Assembly: GCA_947568605.1 (NCBI GenBank)
Contig: CANOPV010000048.1
Coordinates: forward strand, 1 to 6,814
Length of the DNA stretch: 6,814 nucleotides
Origin: an uncultured Clostridium sp.
GTDB taxonomy: Bacteria > Bacillota > Clostridia > TANB77 > CAG-508
Direction of reading: 5' to 3'
The stretch's first letter is position 1; each line of letters begins with the position of its first letter. Positions 1 to 5,033 of the stretch are shown here, piece by piece. The notes beneath the pieces were generated by a model, which saw only the letters and a list, made by a program, of their open reading frames with translations, was not told the DNA's origin and did not search any database. A program made the position numbers and the translations under genes.

Positions 1-330
1 ATTCAAGAAGGCGAAATATTAAAAATACCAAATATAAAAGTAAATGAAAAAACAGAATTTACAGAAATTCAAGATAAACCTTTTTTATTTTCAAATGGAG
101 ATGAATATAGTATTGAAAAGGCATTACAAACAATACAATTTGAATTAGATAGAACAGGCGGAAAAATAAAAAGTGAAGCAGGAATGATGGTAAAAAATGA
201 ATCAGCAATGATGTTAGATGAAGTTAGAGAATTTTCAATAGACGATACATTTGCAATATTTTTAATAGAAGAAGGAAAAAATAATCCATATTTTGCAGGA
301 AAGATAAGTGATATAACAAAATTTCAATAA
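1..330 (+). CDS. Serpin-like protein, C-terminal fragment (5' end outside window)
   Basis: The reading frame is open from the first base and ends in TAA, giving 109 C-terminal residues. The end resembles the serpin C-terminus. A strand-like IPNIKV segment (residues 9-14) is followed by TIQFELDRTGG (44-54), which occupies the place of the conserved serpin strand leading into the reactive-centre loop. After the loop come FAIFLIEEG (84-92) and PYFAGKISDITKF (96-108), which match the serpin pattern of a PFLFLIRD-type strand followed by FxGRV. Serpins trap serine or cysteine proteases by inserting a cleaved loop into a beta sheet, and bacterial ones are often secreted. The hinge here reads GGKIKSEAG where inhibitory serpins have small residues (GTEAAAATA-like), so inhibition is doubtful. 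No signal peptide can be judged because the N-terminus is missing. The family call rests on short motifs and could be wrong. No terminator is visible before pgi. Confidence 0.55.
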   Translation: MQEGEILKIPNIKVNEKTEFTEIQDKPFLFSNGDEYSIEKALQTIQFELDRTGGKIKSEAGMMVKNESAMMLDEVREFSIDDTFAIFLIEEGKNNPYFAGKISDITKFQ

Positions 331-344
331 ACAATAAAAAACCC

Positions 345-373
345 TTGCAATAAATTCACATATATAATAAAAT
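345..373 (+). promoter_or_regulatory. Probable sigma-A promoter of pgi
   Basis: A -35-like TTGCAA (345-350) is followed after 17 bp by TAAAAT (368-373), about 37 bp before the pgi start codon. Other TATAAT hexamers at 363-368 and 380-385 lie nearby, but their spacing from the -35 is poor (12 and 29 bp). The AT-rich context makes the exact -10 uncertain. Confidence 0.5.
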
Positions 374-410
374 ATGAAATATAATAAACCAATGGAAGAG
401 AGGTAAAACT

Positions 411-1718
411 ATGTCAAATATTAAATTAGATATAAGTAATACAAAAGTTGCAATGGAAGAAATTATGAAATACAACGAAAAGGTTGAAAACATTCATAAT
501 GAACTACACTTAAAAAGTGAAGACGAAAAAGAATTTTTAGGATGGCTTACATTACCAACAAATTATGACAAAGAAGAATTTGAGAGGATAAAAAAATCAG
601 CAGAAAAAATAAAAAAAGACTCAAAAGTATTTCTATGTATAGGAATAGGAGGCTCATACTTAGGAGCAAGAGCAGTTATAGAATCACTTACACATACATT
701 TTATAATTTAAAAGAAATGGAAACACCACAAATACTATATGCAGGAAACAATTTAAGTCCAAATTATATAGTAGACCTAATAGATTTAATAGGAGATAGA
801 GATATATCAATAAATGTAATATCAAAATCAGGAACAACAACAGAACCCGCAGTAGCATTCAGAATATTTAGAGAATTCTTAGAAAATAAATATGGAGTGG
901 AAGAAGCAAGAAAAAGAATATATGTTACAACAGATAAAGAAAAAGGAGCATTAAAAAAACTAGCAGATGAAGAAGGATATGAAACATTTGTTATTCCAGA
1001 TAATGTAGGAGGAAGATATTCAGTTTTAACAGCAGTAGGACTATTACCAATAGCAGTATCAGGAATTAATATAGACGAATTAATGAATGGAGCAAAAATT
1101 GCACAAGACAAATATTTAGATAGTAATATAAAATATAATGAATGTTATCAATATGCAGTAGTAAGAAACATATTATATAATAAAAATAAAAACATAGAAA
1201 TTTTAGCAAATTATGAACCAAAATTACACTATTTTACAGAATGGTGGAAACAATTATATGGAGAAAGTGAAGGAAAAGAATTAAAAGGAATATTCCCAGC
1301 AGGAGTAGATTTTACAACAGATTTACACTCTATGGGTCAATATATACAAGAAGGAAGAAGAAATTTATTTGAAACAGTATTAAATGTTGTAAATTCACAA
1401 GTAGACATACAAATAAAAAATGATGCTGATAATTTAGATGGTTTAAATTACTTATCAGGTAAAACATTAAGTTTTGTAAACCAAAAAGCAATGGAAGGAA
1501 CGATACAAGCACATTTAGCAGGAGATGTACCAAATATAGTATTAAATATAGCAAAATTAGATGAAAATACATTTGGTCAATTAATATACTTCTTTGAACT
1601 TGCGTGTGCAATGTCAGGAAAAATACTAGAAGTAAATCCATTTAATCAGCCAGGTGTAGAAGAATATAAGAAAAATATGTTTAAATTATTAGGAAAACCA
1701 GGGTACGAGAATAAATAA
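411..1718 (+). CDS. pgi: Glucose-6-phosphate isomerase
   Basis: Cytosolic glycolytic and gluconeogenic enzyme that interconverts glucose 6-phosphate and fructose 6-phosphate. The 435 residues fit the short bacterial form (about 445-450 in bacilli). The sugar-isomerase (SIS) fold is marked by IGIGGSYLG (77-85) and SKSGTTTEP (138-146), which bind the phosphate. Family signature 1 is DNVGGRYSVLTAVG (197-210). Signature 2 runs from 403 to 420 and contains NPFNQPGVE. By comparison with characterised isomerases, the catalytic residues are probably Glu285 in GESEGK, His306 in DLHSMGQ and Lys420 in signature 2. The ATG is preceded by AGAGAGG (397-403) at a 7-nt gap, so the start is secure. It has its own promoter and is followed 5 bp later by a terminator hairpin, so it is probably monocistronic. 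Arginine codons are almost all AGA, in keeping with the genome background. All expected catalytic residues are present. Confidence 0.98.
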   Translation: MSNIKLDISNTKVAMEEIMKYNEKVENIHNELHLKSEDEKEFLGWLTLPTNYDKEEFERIKKSAEKIKKDSKVFLCIGIGGSYLGARAVIESLTHTFYNLKEMETPQILYAGNNLSPNYIVDLIDLIGDRDISINVISKSGTTTEPAVAFRIFREFLENKYGVEEARKRIYVTTDKEKGALKKLADEEGYETFVIPDNVGGRYSVLTAVGLLPIAVSGINIDELMNGAKIAQDKYLDSNIKYNECYQYAVVRNILYNKNKNIEILANYEPKLHYFTEWWKQLYGESEGKELKGIFPAGVDFTTDLHSMGQYIQEGRRNLFETVLNVVNSQVDIQIKNDADNLDGLNYLSGKTLSFVNQKAMEGTIQAHLAGDVPNIVLNIAKLDENTFGQLIYFFELACAMSGKILEVNPFNQPGVEEYKKNMFKLLGKPGYENK

Positions 1719-1748
1719 AAAAACACGGAGATAATCTCCGTGCTTTTT
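1717..1748. terminator. Bidirectional intrinsic terminator between pgi and the LRV gene
   Basis: The arms CACGGAGA (1724-1731) and TCTCCGTG (1735-1742) form a perfect 8-bp stem with a 3-nt loop. A T-run follows on the plus strand (1744-1748), and an A-run precedes it (1717-1723), which becomes a T-run on the minus strand. It can therefore stop transcripts from pgi and from the convergent LRV gene. Confidence 0.93.
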
Positions 1749-1760
1749 ATTTGGGGTTAA

Positions 1761-2237
1761 TTACGCTGCAATCTGAATATTCTTCAGATTTTCTTCCGCT
1801 GTAGAACTAATATCTTTGTCTTCGTTCTTAGCAAGTTCTGTCAAAACATCCTTTGGAGTTTTAGGATTTTTAGCTACTACGATAAGTACATCTGCGTGAA
1901 CAACAGTAGAAAGTTTTTTCAGGACTTCTGATGAAGTGTTAGGATTACCCGCTACTGCAATGAGAATGTCAATGTCATTCTCATTAGCAAGTTTTTCCAA
2001 AACATCTTTGGCAGTGTTAGGATTTCCTGCTACGGCATAACGTACAACGAGCTCTTTATCGTTAGCGAGTTTTTCCAATACTTCCTTCGAAGTATTGGGA
2101 TTTTTTGCTACTTCAACCCGGACTTCATAGGCTTCGTCCTCAGCGAATTGTGCTAATTTCTGAGAAGATTGTGTCTCTTTTGCAATGCTACAACGAGTGT
2201 CAACTGAAAGTTCGCTTAAATCAAGCATCATTTTCAT
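1761..2237 (-). CDS. Small LRV/HEAT-like repeat protein
   Basis: A 158-residue, probably cytoplasmic, all-helical repeat protein. After a short N-terminal segment it carries one degenerate repeat (about 18-42) and four clear 26-residue units (43-68, 69-94, 95-120, 121-146) with the pattern VAxNPNTxxxVLxxLA. A short remnant (147-154) closes the stack. The pattern matches leucine-rich-repeat-variant (LRV) repeats, which stack as alpha/3-10-helix solenoids and usually act as protein-interaction scaffolds. No enzyme motif is seen. There is one cysteine, so the Fe-S domain of the Azotobacter LRV protein is absent. I chose ATG at 2237 because GGAGGT lies 7 nt upstream. An in-frame TTG at 2252 would start inside that Shine-Dalgarno site. 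It converges on pgi and diverges from the Spo0A-like gene, under a consensus promoter. Its arginine codons are CGN (CGT, CGG) and its base composition is richer in G+C than pgi, suggesting a different origin. The ligand or partner is unknown. Confidence 0.87.
   Translation of the reverse strand: MKMMLDLSELSVDTRCSIAKETQSSQKLAQFAEDEAYEVRVEVAKNPNTSKEVLEKLANDKELVVRYAVAGNPNTAKDVLEKLANENDIDILIAVAGNPNTSSEVLKKLSTVVHADVLIVVAKNPKTPKDVLTELAKNEDKDISSTAEENLKNIQIAA
1800..2111 (-). repeat. Four tandem 78-bp units encoding the LRV repeats
   Basis: Four consecutive in-frame units (2034-2111, 1956-2033, 1878-1955, 1800-1877) each encode 26 residues beginning VA(K/G)NP. The first two keep the strongest similarity at both DNA and protein level (VLEKLAN in both), and the last two are more diverged. 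This points to tandem duplication followed by drift. Unit number could vary between strains. Confidence 0.85.
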
Positions 2238-2244
2238 TGTGATT

Positions 2245-2250
2245 ACCTCC
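2245..2250 (-). promoter_or_regulatory. Ribosome binding site that sets the LRV gene start
   Basis: GGAGGT on the minus strand, in the context GGAGGTAATC, is a near-perfect complement of the 16S rRNA 3' end. It sits 7 nt before ATG (2237-2235), favouring that codon over the upstream in-frame TTG at 2252. Confidence 0.9.
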
Positions 2251-2263
2251 AAATTAATATAGT

Positions 2264-2278
2264 ATACTTAAAAAGTAT
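2264..2278. repeat. Short inverted repeat near the LRV transcript start
   Basis: ATACTT (2264-2269) and AAGTAT (2273-2278) are perfect inverted arms around a 3-nt centre. They begin about where the minus-strand transcript should start, 7 bp beyond its -10. The repeat could be an operator or a 5' mRNA hairpin. In AT-rich DNA it could also be chance. Confidence 0.35.
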
Positions 2279-2284
2279 GTTAAC

Positions 2285-2313
2285 ATTATATCAAATAAAT
2301 TAAAATAAGTCAA
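2285..2313 (-). promoter_or_regulatory. Sigma-A promoter of the LRV gene
   Basis: On the minus strand, TTGACT (2313-2308) is followed after exactly 17 bp by TATAAT (2290-2285). This is one mismatch from full consensus. Predicted transcription starts near 2278, leaving a leader of roughly 40 nt containing the GGAGGT site. Confidence 0.87.
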
Positions 2314-2362
2314 GTAAATATGTAAATTAAATTAAAAAAATTTAAATTATAGTCCGTGTAGT

Positions 2363-2369
2363 TTCGACA
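2363..2369 (-). promoter_or_regulatory. Candidate 0A box (Spo0A-type binding site)
   Basis: The minus strand reads TGTCGAA, exactly the core recognised by Spo0A in bacilli and clostridia (TGTCRAA). It lies between the two divergent promoters, about 90 bp upstream of the LRV transcript start and about 125 bp upstream of the start of the Spo0A-like gene. I found no second exact TGTCGAA in the window. A looser match, TGTCAAA, overlaps the -35 of the Spo0A-like gene (2457-2463), but any TTGACA preceded by T gives that string. Function is inferred. Confidence 0.45.
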
Positions 2370-2423
2370 TATATAAGAATTAACATAAATTGAGATTAAT
2401 AAGAAGTGTTTAAATTTCAATAC

Positions 2424-2452
2424 TTTACAATATTTTTTGAAAAGTTTATCAT
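2424..2452 (+). promoter_or_regulatory. Possible secondary promoter upstream of the Spo0A-like gene
   Basis: TTTACA (2424-2429) and TATCAT (2447-2452) are 17 bp apart, each one mismatch from consensus. They lie just upstream of the much stronger promoter at 2458-2486. AT-rich sequence yields such pairs easily. Confidence 0.25.
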
Positions 2453-2457
2453 AAAAT

Positions 2458-2486
2458 TTGACATAAATAGATTTTTATGGTATAAT
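2458..2486 (+). promoter_or_regulatory. Perfect consensus sigma-A promoter of the Spo0A-like gene
   Basis: TTGACA (2458-2463), a 17-bp spacer and TATAAT (2481-2486) match consensus at every position. A TGG directly before the -10 adds an extended -10 element. Transcription should start near 2493, giving a leader of about 47 nt. The signal predicts strong expression by the vegetative sigma factor unless a repressor acts. Confidence 0.92.
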
Positions 2487-2495
2487 GTTAATATG

Positions 2496-2508
2496 CAGTT
2501 AAAAACTG
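2496..2508. repeat. Short inverted repeat at the 5' end of the Spo0A-like transcript
   Basis: CAGTT (2496-2500) and AACTG (2504-2508) are inverted arms around a 3-nt centre, immediately after the predicted start near 2493. It could be an operator or a 5'-terminal hairpin that stabilises the mRNA. The arms are short, so chance is possible. Confidence 0.35.
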
Positions 2509-2539
2509 TAAATAATTTTATATAAGGAGATATTAAACA

Positions 2540-3058
2540 ATGGAAGCGTACAAAAAACTTCAGCAAGTGCGGGACGAATTAGGGTGGACAGATGAGGAAT
2601 TTGTTCAGTTTGTAATGGAACTCTATGCTTACACTGAGAAGATACTTGACGGTAAGAAGAACAAGAACAAGTCTACGAGTTGTTCAGATGAAGAAGCGTT
2701 TCTTCGTCGAATTCTTGCAGAATTTGGGATACCTACTAATATTAAAGGGTATCATTACATTCTAACGGCTATCTTGCTGTGCATAGAGGACAGTACATAC
2801 GTTGATCAAATCACTAAGGTTTTATATCCCGAAGTGGCTAAAAAGTACAACACTACTTCATGTAGAGTAGAACGTGCTATACGGCACGCAGTAGAGACTG
2901 CATGGGACAATGGAAATATGGATTTGCAAGAAGAAATATTTGCATATTCTGTATCGGCGACGAAAGGCAAGCCAACGAATTCGCATTTTTTAAGCAACAT
3001 TACTGAGTACATTAAAGTGTATCTCCCTGAATGGCAGAATGAAACTTGGAAACCCTAA
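2540..3058 (+). CDS. Receiver-less Spo0A-type DNA-binding protein (Spo0A C-terminal domain)
   Basis: Predicted cytosolic transcription regulator of 172 residues. Residues about 53-159 match the Spo0A effector domain almost throughout: FGIPTNIKGYHYI (62-74), ITKVLYPEVAKKYNTT (91-106), the recognition-helix segment RVERAIRHAVETAW (109-122), then GN(M/I)D and KGKPTNSHF (142-150). Spo0A, the master regulator of sporulation, is normally about 260 residues, with an N-terminal phospho-receiver. Here the receiver, with its phosphorylated aspartate, is absent. A 50-residue helical, charged N-terminus of unknown function replaces it, linked by a Lys/Asn/Ser-rich stretch (39-49). The C-terminal tail extends past the usual end (YLPEWQNETWKP). 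AAGGAGA lies 9 nt before the ATG. The gene is monocistronic, between its own consensus promoter and a terminator. Arginines are mostly CGN and the gene is G+C richer than aspS. It might antagonise or mimic Spo0A, or be dedicated to its own cassette. It is unlikely to be the main Spo0A. Confidence 0.9.
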   Translation: MEAYKKLQQVRDELGWTDEEFVQFVMELYAYTEKILDGKKNKNKSTSCSDEEAFLRRILAEFGIPTNIKGYHYILTAILLCIEDSTYVDQITKVLYPEVAKKYNTTSCRVERAIRHAVETAWDNGNMDLQEEIFAYSVSATKGKPTNSHFLSNITEYIKVYLPEWQNETWKP

Positions 3059-3097
3059 TGTTTTTAAAGTTTCAAAGCCAAGCCTTAAACGGCAAAA

Positions 3098-3130
3098 AAC
3101 GACAATCTCATTGAGGTTGTTGTTTTTTTT
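3098..3130 (+). terminator. Intrinsic terminator of the Spo0A-like gene
   Basis: Arms at 3098-3109 and 3113-3124 pair over about 12 bp, with two G-U wobbles, around a 3-nt loop. A run of eight T (3123-3130) follows. It lies 40 bp after the stop codon and separates this gene from the aspS promoter. Confidence 0.9.
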
Positions 3131-3150
3131 ATTTTTGTTTCGTATAAATC

Positions 3151-3179
3151 TTGACATTTAAGGAAAAAATAGGTAAAAT
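3151..3179 (+). promoter_or_regulatory. Sigma-A promoter of aspS and the genes downstream
   Basis: TTGACA (3151-3156), 17 bp, then TAAAAT (3174-3179). The -35 is perfect and the -10 has one mismatch. The predicted start is near 3186, giving a leader of about 38 nt with no visible T-box or attenuator. Confidence 0.8.
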
Positions 3180-3201
3180 TAATAACTAGAAGATAATTTT
3201 T

Positions 3202-3210
3202 AGAAAGGAA
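3202..3210 (+). promoter_or_regulatory. Unusually distant ribosome binding site of aspS
   Basis: AGAAAGGA (3202-3209) matches the start of the canonical AGAAAGGAGGTGATC complement but ends 14 nt before the ATG at 3224, longer than usual. No closer start works: ATG at 3210 meets TGA at once, and GTG at 3212 meets TAA at 3221. The MNEYRTHNCG N-terminus is typical of the family, so 3224 stands. Confidence 0.6.
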
Positions 3211-3223
3211 TGTGAAAACATAA

Positions 3224-4996
3224 ATGAACGAATATAGAACACACAATTGTGGACAAATTAGAAAAGAAAATGTAGGAGAAACAGTTAAAATTGCAGGATG
3301 GATACAAACAATTAGAGACCTAGGAGGACTTGTATTTATAGATGTTAGAGACCAATATGGAATAACACAAGTAGTAATCTCTAATAACGATGAATTAGTA
3401 GACTTCGCATCAAGAATACCAACAGAATCAACAATATCTGTATCAGGAAAAGTAAGATTAAGAGATGAAGAAACCATCAATAAAAACTTAGAAACAGGAG
3501 AAGTAGAAATCTTTGCAGAAAAAATTGAAATATTAGGAAAAAGAACAAAAAACCTACCATTCGAAATTAATATAGATAAAGAAGTAAGAGAAGATTTAAG
3601 ATTACAATATAGGTTTTTAGATTTAAGAAATGAAAAATTAAAAAATAATATTTTATTAAGAGCAAAAATAATACAATTTTTAAGAAATCAAATGATTGCA
3701 AAAGACTTTACAGAAGTACAAACACCAGTATTAACAAGTTCTTCACCAGAAGGAGCAAGAGACTATCTAGTACCAAGTAGAGTACATCCAGGCAAATTTT
3801 ATGCACTACCACAAGCACCACAACAATTTAAACAATTATTAATGGTATCAGGAATAGACAAATACTTCCAAATAGCACCTTGTTTTAGAGACGAAGACGC
3901 AAGAGCAGATAGAGCACCAGGAGAATTTTATCAACTAGATATGGAAATGGCATTTGCAACACAAGAAGATGTATTTAAAATAATGGAAGAAGTTATTTAT
4001 AACACTTTTAAGAAATTTTCAACTAGAAAAGTAGCACAATATCCATTCCCAAGAATTGCATATAAAGAAGCAATGTTAAAATACGGTTCAGATAAACCAG
4101 ATTTAAGAAATCCACTTATAATACAAGATGTAACAGATATATTCCAAAATATAGAATTTAATGCTTTTAAAGGAAAAACAGTAAGAATAATATCAGTACC
4201 AAATTGCTGTGATAATCCAAGAAGTTTCTTTGATGGAATGACAGAATTTGCAATAAATGAATGTGGAGCAAAAGGTTTAGCCTGGTTAAAAGTAAATGAA
4301 GATAGAACATTCCAAGGGCCAATTGCAAAATTTATAGATGATGAATCAAGAGAAAAACTACTAACACAAACTAATACGAACCCAAATGACGCTATATTCT
4401 TTATAGCAGAAAAACCAGGAATAGTTGAAAAATTAGCAGGTCAAATAAGAGAAGAATTAGGAAATAGATTAAACTTACTAGAAAAAGATGTATTCAAATT
4501 CTGTTGGATAGTAGACTTTCCAATGTATGAACTATCAGATGAAGGAAAAATAGAATTTTGTCATAACCCATTTTCAATGCCACAAGGTGGACTAGAAGCA
4601 TTAAATGAAAAAGAACCATTAGAAATATTAGCATATCAATATGATATAGTATGTAATGGAATAGAACTCTCCTCAGGAGCAGTTAGAAATCACGACCCAG
4701 AAATAATGATAAAAGCATTTGAAATTGCAGGATATGATAAATCTGTTATAGAAGAAAAATTTAAAGCATTATTTAACGCTTTTCAATTTGGTGCTCCACC
4801 ACACGCAGGAATTGCACCAGGTGTAGATAGAATGATAATGTTATTAACAGATGAGCCAGTAATTAGAAATGTAATAGCATTCCCAATGAACAGTAAAGCA
4901 CAAGACTTATTAATGGAAGCACCAGGAAATGTATCAGAACAACAATTAAGAGAAATTCATATAAAAGTAGATGTAAAAAAAGAAACAAAGGAATAA
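3224..4996 (+). CDS. aspS: Aspartyl-tRNA synthetase, bacterial type
   Basis: Class II synthetase that charges tRNA-Asp with aspartate in the cytosol. The 590 residues equal the usual bacterial length. The N-terminal OB-fold anticodon-binding domain begins YRTHNCGQ (4-11) and includes GGLVFIDVRD (34-43). Class II motif 1 is around FTEVQTP (162-168). Motif 2 is CFRDEDARADR (220-230), followed by EFYQLDMEM (234-242), with ATP-contacting Arg222 and Glu224. The bacterial-specific GAD insertion occupies roughly residues 287-420 (SFFDGMTEFAINECGAKG is inside it). Motif 3 is GIAPGVDRMIMLL (529-541) with Arg536. Leu33 in RDLGG matches the position of E. coli Leu30, which goes with tRNA-Asp-specific enzymes, whereas His is found in some non-discriminating ones. 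This is suggestive only. It is the first gene of a probable cluster with the TPR gene (37 bp gap) and dpaA. Codon use is strongly AT-biased, like pgi. Confidence 0.98.
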   Translation: MNEYRTHNCGQIRKENVGETVKIAGWIQTIRDLGGLVFIDVRDQYGITQVVISNNDELVDFASRIPTESTISVSGKVRLRDEETINKNLETGEVEIFAEKIEILGKRTKNLPFEINIDKEVREDLRLQYRFLDLRNEKLKNNILLRAKIIQFLRNQMIAKDFTEVQTPVLTSSSPEGARDYLVPSRVHPGKFYALPQAPQQFKQLLMVSGIDKYFQIAPCFRDEDARADRAPGEFYQLDMEMAFATQEDVFKIMEEVIYNTFKKFSTRKVAQYPFPRIAYKEAMLKYGSDKPDLRNPLIIQDVTDIFQNIEFNAFKGKTVRIISVPNCCDNPRSFFDGMTEFAINECGAKGLAWLKVNEDRTFQGPIAKFIDDESREKLLTQTNTNPNDAIFFIAEKPGIVEKLAGQIREELGNRLNLLEKDVFKFCWIVDFPMYELSDEGKIEFCHNPFSMPQGGLEALNEKEPLEILAYQYDIVCNGIELSSGAVRNHDPEIMIKAFEIAGYDKSVIEEKFKALFNAFQFGAPPHAGIAPGVDRMIMLLTDEPVIRNVIAFPMNSKAQDLLMEAPGNVSEQQLREIHIKVDVKKETKE

Positions 4997-5033
4997 AAAA
5001 TGAAAAATAATTTGAAGAGGAGACGTAAAAATA

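Larger units (their letters stand above)
2238..2539. other. Divergent intergenic region between the LRV gene and the Spo0A-like gene
   Basis: This 302-bp AT-rich stretch has no gene. It holds a minus-strand promoter for the LRV gene, a strong plus-strand promoter for the Spo0A-like gene, a possible weaker tandem promoter, a perfect 0A-box heptamer, and a short inverted repeat near each predicted transcript start. These are listed separately. The remaining sequence shows nothing else that I recognise. Confidence 0.85.

Noticed and set aside
764..1111. Minus-strand open frame of 115 codons inside pgi
   Set aside because: It is antisense to a clearly coding, fully conserved gene, has no ribosome site or family resemblance, and arises from the biased codon use of pgi.
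1330..1641. Minus-strand open frame of 103 codons inside pgi
   Set aside because: The Leu/Phe-rich low-complexity translation is typical of the reverse of AT-rich coding sequence, and it overlaps the catalytic half of pgi.
1839..1845. TGTCAAA inside the LRV gene as another 0A box
   Set aside because: It is a degenerate match in coding sequence, expected by chance.
2238..2252. TTG at 2252 as the start of the LRV gene (five residues longer)
   Set aside because: The extra codons are the GGAGGT Shine-Dalgarno itself, and ATG at 2237 has ideal spacing.
1744..3140. Direct repeats at the borders of the LRV/Spo0A-like cassette (TTTTTATTT near both terminators)
   Set aside because: These are only the T-tracts of two terminators. 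No longer target-site duplication is visible.
3085..3480. Minus-strand open frame over the terminator and the aspS start
   Set aside because: It runs antisense through a terminator, a promoter and the aspS N-terminus and shows no coding signature.
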